From NCBI GenBank assembly GCA_905215555.1, contig CAJMQU010000044.1, positions 1 through 37,497 of the forward strand: a stretch of DNA of 37,497 nt, given 5' to 3'. The notes beneath the pieces were generated by a model. It worked only from the letters and a program-made list of their open reading frames with translations. It ran no database searches and was not told where the DNA came from. Origin of the DNA: an uncultured bacterium. GTDB lineage: Bacteria > Bacteroidota > Bacteroidia > Bacteroidales > Bacteroidaceae. Of this stretch, positions 32,639 to 37,497 are shown in pieces. Both the position numbers and the translations under genes were made by a program. The stretch's first letter is position 1; each line of letters opens with the position of its first letter.

Positions 32639-33578
32639 AGTATGATTGCTGCTGTTGCAGATACTGATTTATCTGCATCACCGTCGCATCTTTCAGCAAC
32701 ACCTTCTTATTCTTGTCCAGCAAATACAGGGTAGGTATTGCTTTCAAGTCATACAGGTTCTTTTTCTTGAGCATCAGTTTCTTGTCATACCCGTTTATCC
32801 ACTCCTTCGGGAAGTCGGACAGATGTCTTTCCCATTCCTCTTTATCTTCATCCGGATAAACAGACAGTATCTTCAAGTTCCCCGTTTCAAATTCCTTGTT
32901 GATGGCAGGGGCTTGCTTCAGCTCCTTGATACCTTCCTCACAGGCATGACATCCCGGATTGTTGATGAACAGCAGCGTGTAGCCCGCCTTTACTCCGTAT
33001 AGCGTACCACTCTTTCCCGATACCAGCGTATAGGTGAAATCTTCCGCCTGTCTTCCCAGGCGGTTCTGTTCTGCCAGCTCCCGGCGTCCTTTCGGAAGTA
33101 TCTTTTCCGTATCATCCAGCACGGTGCTTTCCAGCATGGCGTCCAGCACCGGAATATAAAGTTCTTCGTTCCTCATGGGCGAGTTCGGGTCGTACAGGTA
33201 TTTTTCGGCCAGATCCGTGAAGTAGAAGAAAACCTTTTTCTTCTTTCCCGCATCCTTATACATTTGTTTGATGGCACTAATCGCAGTCTCTTCCGGCACG
33301 AGTTTCATGATGTCGATATAATCCACCCATGCCTGTTCCATCATTTCCCGGTGGTCGAGACAGGTGGTATCGGCAAAATCCATGTTTTCCCAGTAGTGGC
33401 GCACCAGATAATCTGCGCGTAATTCGGGAGTAGTCAGCATAGCCGGGATGACGGGTAGGGCAAATATCTTTGTACTGTCACTTTTAATGTCTTCTGTTTG
33501 GCTATCAGATACTTTACGATTCCCGCATGCAGTGCAGAGAATCAGGGACAGAAAGAAAATGTTGAGATAAGTTTTCAT
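32637..33578 (-). CDS. Thioredoxin-like lipoprotein with DUF5106-type N-domain
   Basis: The product is 313 aa. MKTYLNIFFLSLILCTACGN is a lipoprotein signal (Cys18). Residues about 45-160 form a helical N-domain (RADYLVRHYWENMDFADTTCL, then a Trp/Tyr- and Lys-rich part), which resembles DUF5106 from memory. Residues about 175-310 form a thioredoxin-like/AhpC-TSA domain: FTYTLVSGKSGTLYGVKAGYTLLFINNPGC, redox pair Cys210-His-Ala-Cys213, and the cis-Pro region LKAIPTLYLLDKNKKV. It probably acts in periplasmic disulfide chemistry. A CHAC active site is less common than CPHC or CGHC. It has its own TAnnTTTG element upstream. Confidence 0.85.
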   Translation of the reverse strand: MKTYLNIFFLSLILCTACGNRKVSDSQTEDIKSDSTKIFALPVIPAMLTTPELRADYLVRHYWENMDFADTTCLDHREMMEQAWVDYIDIMKLVPEETAISAIKQMYKDAGKKKKVFFYFTDLAEKYLYDPNSPMRNEELYIPVLDAMLESTVLDDTEKILPKGRRELAEQNRLGRQAEDFTYTLVSGKSGTLYGVKAGYTLLFINNPGCHACEEGIKELKQAPAINKEFETGNLKILSVYPDEDKEEWERHLSDFPKEWINGYDKKLMLKKKNLYDLKAIPTLYLLDKNKKVLLKDATVMQINQYLQQQQSY

Positions 33579-33608
33579 AATCCGGTTGATTTATAATATT
33601 CTAAAGCA

Positions 33609-33616
33609 CAAAGATA
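33609..33616 (-). promoter_or_regulatory. -7 element TATCTTTG of the thioredoxin-like gene
   Basis: This is an exact TAnnTTTG match on the minus strand, about 30 bases before the ATG at 33578. Confidence 0.6.
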
Positions 33617-33673
33617 AGGAAATTGCTTTAATAACCATTTGCTGAAAATGTTATCCTGCTGAATAATTTTTGA

Positions 33674-33681
33674 TATATTTG
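33674..33681 (+). promoter_or_regulatory. -7 element TATATTTG of the secreted SGNH gene
   Basis: This is an exact TAnnTTTG match, about 50 bases before ATG 33730. No TTTG box is seen at the usual distance. Confidence 0.55.
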
Positions 33682-33729
33682 CATGTCGTGTTTGCTGCTG
33701 AATTATTAAGGTATTAAAGTGCATTTAGT

Positions 33730-34449
33730 ATGAAACGTAATTCTCTGATATTGCTTGTTGCGCTTCTGTTCAGTTTTGTATCAGGAGCTTTTGCGCAAAA
33801 GAAGGTATCCATTCTTGGAGATTCATACTCCACGTATTATGGTTGTGTCACTCCCGATACGAATCTTTGTTGGTATGGTGTGCCCGGTGACAAGAAAGAA
33901 AATGATGTGCAGCGGGTAGAGGAGACGTGGTGGCACATTTTGGTCAATGAGCACGGTTACCGTCTGGAACGTAATAATTCCTATTCAGGTTCTACCGTTT
34001 GCCACACCGGCTATGAAAAAGCGGATTATTCAGACCGTTCCTTCGTCACCCGCATGGATGATTTGGGTAATCCCGATATCCTTCTGGTTTTTGGCGGCAC
34101 TAACGACAGTTGGGCAAAAGCCCCCATCGGCAATTATCAATATGGCGGTTGGAGCAAAGCCGACCTTTATAATTTCCGTCCGGCCTTTTGCCGGCTGATG
34201 GATTATCTGACGAAGCAATATCCCGATACTAAAATCTATAATATCACGAACACCGGACTCTCTGATGAAGTGACTGATTCAATGGCGGAAATCTGCCGTC
34301 ATTACGGAGTAACCAATATTTGTTTGCATGATATTGAGAAACAATGGGGACATCCTTCTGTAAAGGGAATGAAGAGTATCTGTGAACAAGTTTGGCAGGT
34401 CATTGCTTCCCTTACATCAATCTCCGTTTGTCCGTCCGGTGTTTGGTAA
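33730..34449 (+). CDS. Secreted SGNH/GDSL hydrolase
   Basis: The product is 239 aa. The signal peptide MKRNSLILLVALLFSFVSGAFAQ is cut near residue 23. SGNH blocks: I VSILGDSYSTYYG (Ser32), II-like NSYSGSTVC, III LLVFGGTNDSW (Gly/Asn, residues 121-127) and V WGHPSVKGM (His near 206). All catalytic positions appear present, so it is likely an active periplasmic or secreted esterase, perhaps acting on acetylated sugars. It is not related in detail to the two SGNH proteins of the acyl-transfer operon. It stands alone; the next plus-strand signal is a new promoter at 34489. Confidence 0.88.
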   Translation: MKRNSLILLVALLFSFVSGAFAQKKVSILGDSYSTYYGCVTPDTNLCWYGVPGDKKENDVQRVEETWWHILVNEHGYRLERNNSYSGSTVCHTGYEKADYSDRSFVTRMDDLGNPDILLVFGGTNDSWAKAPIGNYQYGGWSKADLYNFRPAFCRLMDYLTKQYPDTKIYNITNTGLSDEVTDSMAEICRHYGVTNICLHDIEKQWGHPSVKGMKSICEQVWQVIASLTSISVCPSGVW

Positions 34450-34488
34450 ATGATGATTTCTCCTTTATTTTCCATAACATAACAACTG

Positions 34489-34496
34489 TAACTTTG
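34489..34496 (+). promoter_or_regulatory. -7 element TAACTTTG upstream of the VirE-like gene
   Basis: This is an exact TAnnTTTG match. The predicted start (about 34502) is at the foot of the hairpin 34500-34551, so a transcript would begin with that hairpin and have a leader of about 440 nt, unless it is a separate small RNA. Confidence 0.5.
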
Positions 34497-34499
34497 TTC

Positions 34500-34551
34500 C
34501 CCTTCCACCCCCTTCTATCCCTTTACCTGTCGGCTTTAGCGTGTGGAAGGG
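34500..34551. repeat. Hairpin A: CCCTTCCAC / GTGGAAGGG, 34-nt loop
   Basis: Perfect 9-bp inverted arms at 34500-34508 and 34543-34551. The same arms with the same 34-nt loop length recur at 36249-36300, on the other side of the VirE-like gene. Confidence 0.7.
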
Positions 34552-34698
34552 CTGTTTGCGGTTCTTTTTTGTTTCTGCTTACTCCGATGAAGTTTCGCTT
34601 CGGGGCACTTGTCAATTGTGTCTGTTCCACGATGTTTTAGATTTAGGTGTCTGTCAGACACGATGTTCTATAGATAATAGCATAATGTTTCAAAAGAC

Positions 34699-34786
34699 CC
34701 ACTGAAGTTGTTCGTTCAACCAACTGGAGTCATTCAAGTAAACAACTGGAGTCATTCACACGAATGACTCCAGTCGGTCTTTCATA
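34699..34786. repeat. Tandem repeat, 22-bp period, four units, with a perfect hairpin
   Basis: Units are 34699-34720, 34721-34742, 34743-34764 and 34765-34786. The middle two share CAACTGGAGTCATTCA. The third and fourth units form a perfect 13-bp hairpin, ACTGGAGTCATTC (34745-34757), loop ACAC, GAATGACTCCAGT (34762-34774). The core AACTGGAGT also occurs (minus strand) in the array at 4499-4617. Confidence 0.8.
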
Positions 34787-34944
34787 ACTCTTCTTCTTTA
34801 AGGCACCAACTATTAGTAATAAAGACATAAACAAAGCCACTTCTCGTTGAAGGCAGAAAATGATGAATATTTCTTCTAAACGCTTGCAAACCGCCCTTTC
34901 CGTGTAGTAAATTCGTGCATTAATCACTAATAAATAATGAAATT

Positions 34945-36264
34945 ATGAAGACAAAAATCATTCAGTTCATCACCTCCCTTTTAGAAAGCTGGAAGGACGA
35001 AAAACAACTACCGGAAAATCAACCGGAAATGCTCCCGGTGCAGAACGCACCTGCCACAATTCAACAGACAAAACCCGTGTCGGTCGTTTCAGCCAAACCT
35101 CTCCCGGTCAGTTTGACAGATCATGTGAACCGTTTCCTGCAATCCGCTTATGATTTCCGCTACAATCTGCTGACGGAAGAAACCGAATACCGTCCGGCAG
35201 GCAAAGTAGGAGAGGGCTTTTCTCCCGTTGGAAAGCGGGAGTTGAACACCCTTTGTCTTGAAGCCCATGCACAAGGCATTGCCTGTTGGGATAAGGATAT
35301 CAGCCGTTATCTTTACTCCACCTGCGTCCCCGGTTATCATCCTTTTCACCTCTATATGGACGAACTTCCCGCTTGGGATGGCACCGACCGCCTCGAAGCG
35401 CTTGCCCGCCGTGTTTCTTCCGATCCGCTGTGGCTGAAAGATTTTCACATCTGGCTGTTGGCTCTCACCGCCCAATGGCTGGGGATGACCGGAAAGCATG
35501 CCAATAGTGTGGCGCCGGTTCTTGTCAGTGCGGAACAGGGATTTTTGAAATCTACCTTTTGCAAGTGCCTGATGCCCGACTGTCTGTCCCGTTACTATTC
35601 TGATGAGGTGGAACTTACTTCGAAAGGGAACGTCACCCGTAAGATGTCCGAGATGGGATTACTCAGCCTTGATGAGTTTGATAAATATCCGGCATCCAAA
35701 ATGCCTCTGCTGAAGAATCTGATGCAGATGGCAAATCTGAATCTCTGCAAAGCCTACCAGCGGAACTATCGCAATCTGCCGCGCATCGCCTCTTTCATTG
35801 GTACGAGCAACCGATTTGATTTGCTTTCCGACCCCACCGGCAGCCGCCGCTTTCTTTGTGTGGAAGTGAAAGGAAAAATAGACTGTTCCCATATTGAGCA
35901 TAAACAAATCTATGCCCAGTTGAAACAGGAACTTCTGGCTGGTGCCCGCTATTGGTTTACGGCAGAAGAAGAACACGACTTGCAGGAGCATAACCGTGCT
36001 TTCCAACGTTGCAATTTGATGGAAGAGCTTCTTCGTGCCTGTTTTCGTCCGGCCACTGCCGAAGATCCGAATGAAGTGGTGCTGCATCTTTCGGCTGCTG
36101 ATATTTTTAAGGTCTTAAAGAAGCAGAATCCGGCAGCTATGCGGGGGATAAACCCGAATGCATTTGCACAACAGCTTGCTCCATTGGGATTTCCTCGTTC
36201 GCGAACCCGTTATGGTAATTATTATTCAGTCGTTTCCCTGTCTGCAAGCCCTTCCACCCTTTAA
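34945..36264 (+). CDS. Short VirE/VapE-family P-loop protein (helicase-like)
   Basis: The product is 439 aa. A Gln/Pro/Lys-rich N-terminus (about 1-57) precedes a VirE/VapE helicase-like core. This has AWDGTDRLEALARRV (143-156), NSVAPVLVSAEQGFLKSTFCK (P-loop-like, 187-207), Walker B LLSLDEFDKYP (239-249), IASFIGTSNRFD (281-292) and an arginine motif TGSRRFLCVEV (298-308). In the P-loop, Leu takes the place of the last glycine of GxGKS, but Lys-Ser-Thr remain. Longer relatives carry an N-terminal primase-like domain; this one does not. The C-terminal part (about 360-435) may be a DNA-binding (DUF3874-like) domain. It probably belongs to a mobile or phage-derived unit; its role is unknown. Confidence 0.82.
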   Translation: MKTKIIQFITSLLESWKDEKQLPENQPEMLPVQNAPATIQQTKPVSVVSAKPLPVSLTDHVNRFLQSAYDFRYNLLTEETEYRPAGKVGEGFSPVGKRELNTLCLEAHAQGIACWDKDISRYLYSTCVPGYHPFHLYMDELPAWDGTDRLEALARRVSSDPLWLKDFHIWLLALTAQWLGMTGKHANSVAPVLVSAEQGFLKSTFCKCLMPDCLSRYYSDEVELTSKGNVTRKMSEMGLLSLDEFDKYPASKMPLLKNLMQMANLNLCKAYQRNYRNLPRIASFIGTSNRFDLLSDPTGSRRFLCVEVKGKIDCSHIEHKQIYAQLKQELLAGARYWFTAEEEHDLQEHNRAFQRCNLMEELLRACFRPATAEDPNEVVLHLSAADIFKVLKKQNPAAMRGINPNAFAQQLAPLGFPRSRTRYGNYYSVVSLSASPSTL

Positions 36265-36300
36265 TGCCGATGAATAAGGCATTTCAACGGTGTGGAAGGG
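36249..36300. repeat. Hairpin B: CCCTTCCAC / GTGGAAGGG, 34-nt loop with inner stem
   Basis: Arms at 36249-36257 and 36292-36300 are identical to hairpin A. The loop has a further perfect stem AATGCC/GGCATT. The left arm overlaps the last codons and the stop of the VirE-like gene. Confidence 0.75.
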
Positions 36301-36416
36301 GGAAGAGGCATGTAATAATGAGGCTGTTGCCTGTTGACCCGCATTTGCAAGTTGCTTGAAAGAATCTTATTTTAGAATATATTTTGGGGGAGAGTCAAAA
36401 CAAATGATTGTTTTTG

Positions 36417-36446
36417 TTGTTGGATGTAGGAAAAAACGTATCTTTG
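36417..36446 (+). promoter_or_regulatory. Promoter of the structured RNA (TTG-N19-TATCTTTG)
   Basis: TTG at 36417-36419 is followed after 19 bases by TATCTTTG at 36439-36446, an exact TAnnTTTG. Transcription should start near 36453, just before the first hairpin of the RNA. Confidence 0.75.
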
Positions 36447-36452
36447 CAACTG

Positions 36453-36690
36453 AACTATTTGACATGATTGTATTCAAAATATGTCATGTCCTCTTTCGGT
36501 TAGGTTAAAATGTAGCGATTTGTATCTAACGACCGGATGAGAGTAGCCTGTATCAGTTATTGGTACGGGCTTACTCGTCCTGCGTTAAGGGTGCCGCTAC
36601 ATACCTAACCTTAGGGAATGAGTAAGACCCCGTACTTTTATAATATGCCATTATAGCCGTATAGGGTTGATTTTAAATTAATAATCAAAC
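36453..36690 (+). ncRNA. Structured RNA / long leader with competing helices
   Basis: 5' hairpin: TGACAT (36460-36465)/ATGTCA (36481-36486) with inner TTG/CAA. Closing helix: GGTTAGGT (36498-36505)/ACCTAACC (36603-36610) and ATGTAGCG (36510-36517)/CGCTACAT (36595-36602), with a TAAA bulge. Inside, a long hairpin: TAACG (36527-36531)/CGTTA (36583-36587), GGATGAG (36535-36541)/CTCGTCC (36574-36580) and a stem to the 7-nt loop at 36555-36561. Downstream, GAGTAAG (36620-36626) plus CCCGTAC (36629-36635) can pair with GTACGGG-CTTACTC (36563-36576) instead. A last hairpin TATAAT/ATTATA and TTGATT/AATCAA near the start codon complete it. I do not recognise a known riboswitch class. It is either the leader of the gene at 36696 or a separate small RNA. 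Confidence 0.75.
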
Positions 36691-36695
36691 ACTAT

Positions 36696-37181
36696 ATGGC
36701 TAATTGGGTATCTATAAAGTTAGCAGCCGACAAATACGGCATTTCTGAAGATTGTATCCTTGAATGGATCAGGCTTAATTATCTGACATACTCCTCTTTA
36801 GGTAAGGAGCCTTATGACGACCCCAACCCGATGGTGGATACTGAAGAAATTGATAAGGCTCTTGCTTTTAACTCGATAAAATCTTATCCTGACGATGCAG
36901 CTGTTGAACGTCTTCCGATAGAACATGTGAATTGGCTTTATCAGGAAAATGCCCGACTGGAGAAATTCAATGATGATTTGCTGGAACAGAACTATGAGCG
37001 CACGCGACGCGAAGAAAAATTGATAGCCGATTTGGAGAAAATGACTAAACTTGCCAATGAAGTCCTTTTGCTGCATGGCAAGATTGTGAGTGATAATGGG
37101 GGAGTGAACTCTAGGAAAGAGGGCATATGGTCTTTTCTTTGTAGTTTGTTCGCTGGGAAAAAGTATAAATACCTCATCTAA
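36696..37181 (+). CDS. Small HTH plus coiled-coil protein of unknown function
   Basis: The product is 161 aa. Residues 1-55 (WVSIKLAADKYGISEDCILEWIRLNYLTY, then MVDTEEIDKAL) have the pattern of a MerR/excisionase-like winged helix-turn-helix, in which the DNA-recognition helix is followed by a wing and a Val-Asp-x-x-x-Ile element. Residues about 75-128 are a predicted coiled coil rich in Glu, Lys, Arg and Leu (NWLYQENARLEKFNDDLLEQNYERTRREEKLIADLEKMTKLANEVLLL). The basic tail includes a short hydrophobic stretch (IWSFLCSLFAG) that might touch a membrane. There is no Shine-Dalgarno. It follows the structured RNA and ends before a terminator; it could be a regulator, function unknown. Confidence 0.7.
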   Translation: MANWVSIKLAADKYGISEDCILEWIRLNYLTYSSLGKEPYDDPNPMVDTEEIDKALAFNSIKSYPDDAAVERLPIEHVNWLYQENARLEKFNDDLLEQNYERTRREEKLIADLEKMTKLANEVLLLHGKIVSDNGGVNSRKEGIWSFLCSLFAGKKYKYLI

Positions 37182-37223
37182 CCAATATATACCTTTCTTT
37201 TTCAATCCTTTTTTTCGTCTTGC

Positions 37224-37265
37224 GAATGTGAAGTCCTTCTTTTAGGGCTTCACATTCTTTTTTTA
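37224..37265 (+). terminator. Terminator after the HTH gene
   Basis: The 13-bp arms GAATGTGAAGTCC (37224-37236) and GGGCTTCACATTC (37245-37257), with one G-U pair and an 8-nt loop, are followed by seven T. It is a strong end for the transcript starting near 36453. Confidence 0.93.
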
Positions 37266-37497
37266 TCCGCTGCTTTTAGGCTGTTTGAATGCCATTTCTC
37301 CGTGAAATATGGATGATTTGTGCATTTCCCCCTCTCGCACGCGCACGCATATATAATTATGTATACCTCCGCCATCCCTTCCGCTCCCTCCTTAAAAAAT
37401 ATGTTCTACAACATCCTTATCAATCAGCGAGTTACGAAATTATTTTAAAAAACCTGTGAAAAAGTGTCTGATATATTTGGAGTGTATGAGTATATCC
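37266..37497. other. Start of another intergenic region
   Basis: A perfectly alternating pyrimidine-purine run of 20 bp lies at 37336-37355, then a pyrimidine-rich stretch with a degenerate CCCTTCC at 37377-37383. No coding frame of note is seen before the window ends. Confidence 0.5.
37472..37479 (+). promoter_or_regulatory. -7 element TATATTTG near the window end
   Basis: This is an exact TAnnTTTG match, 18 bases before the end of the window. It suggests that another plus-strand transcript begins just beyond. Confidence 0.45.

Larger units (their letters stand above)
34450..34944. other. Gene-free, repeat-rich leader region of about 500 bp before the VirE-like gene
   Basis: It contains a TAACTTTG promoter element, a 52-bp hairpin with CCCTTCCAC/GTGGAAGGG arms, a 15-bp palindrome (34647-34661) overlapping direct repeats of CACGATGTT (34628 and 34659), a 22-bp tandem array with a perfect 13-bp hairpin, and an AT-rich stretch before ATG 34945. 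Open frames here are short and lack domains. Confidence 0.6.
36265..36695. other. Non-coding region between the VirE-like and HTH genes
   Basis: About 430 bp without a gene. The first part (36301-36415) shows only a weak TATATTTTG near 36380; the rest holds the promoter and the structured RNA described separately. Confidence 0.6.

Noticed and set aside
34392..34640. 82-aa plus-strand frame across the hairpin region
   Set aside because: It overlaps the end of the SGNH gene, has biased Phe/Leu composition and is caused by the CCCTTCC repeats.
34500..36300. Transposon with terminal inverted repeats around the VirE-like gene
   Set aside because: The paired arms are hairpins within each end and the right one overlaps the coding end; no transposase or target-site duplication is seen. 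Kept only as a bracketed unit.
36453..36690. tRNA, hammerhead ribozyme or a known riboswitch
   Set aside because: No cloverleaf, no CUGAUGA/GAAA core, and none of the TPP, cobalamin or SAM consensus strings that I know.

Overview
This window looks like a Bacteroides-type genome (order Bacteroidales). It starts in rpoA followed by rplQ. Many promoters show the Bacteroidetes -7 element TAnnTTTG, in some cases with a TTTG or TTG box about 19-20 bases upstream. Strong Shine-Dalgarno sites are scarce, and many exported proteins are lipoproteins. It is mostly ordinary chromosome, with an accessory stretch after about 34.4 kb.

Layout. 1-1220: end of rpoA, rplQ and a terminator. 1.4-5.7 kb: two unknown small proteins (one exported, one membrane), a membrane-anchored MutS-family ATPase on the minus strand, a 22-bp-period repeat array in a gene-free stretch, and a conserved exported protein. 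5.8-12.5 kb: a complete histidine-degradation operon (hutU, ftcD, hutI, fchA, hutH) taking histidine to glutamate, with formimino and one-carbon transfer to tetrahydrofolate. Two palindromic elements sit between its genes. 12.6-19.3 kb: a TetR regulator, a tripartite RND efflux system (outer-membrane channel, adaptor, pump) and a small PII-like protein. 19.4-23.2 kb: two SGNH/GDSL-type proteins and an MBOAT acyltransferase with overlapping genes, probably an O-acylation system for an envelope glycan. 23.3-26.6 kb, minus strand: a GH20 beta-hexosaminidase lipoprotein and an AraC regulator. 26.7-32.5 kb: a second RND system (adaptor, pump, NodT-type channel), divergent from the AraC gene. 32.6-34.4 kb: a thioredoxin-like lipoprotein (minus) and a secreted SGNH hydrolase (plus). 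34.4-37.5 kb: a short VirE/VapE-like ATPase gene bracketed by two hairpins with identical 9-bp arms and 34-nt loops, preceded by a second 22-bp-period array; then a highly structured RNA region with its own promoter, leading into an unknown helix-turn-helix plus coiled-coil protein.

The best candidate for something undescribed is the RNA at about 36453-36690. It has a 5' hairpin, a 16-bp closing helix around a long hairpin, and a downstream segment that copies one strand of that hairpin. The segment can therefore form a competing 14-bp helix followed by UUUU, a switch-like arrangement in the leader of a putative regulator. All similarity statements come from reading motifs; no search or folding program was run.
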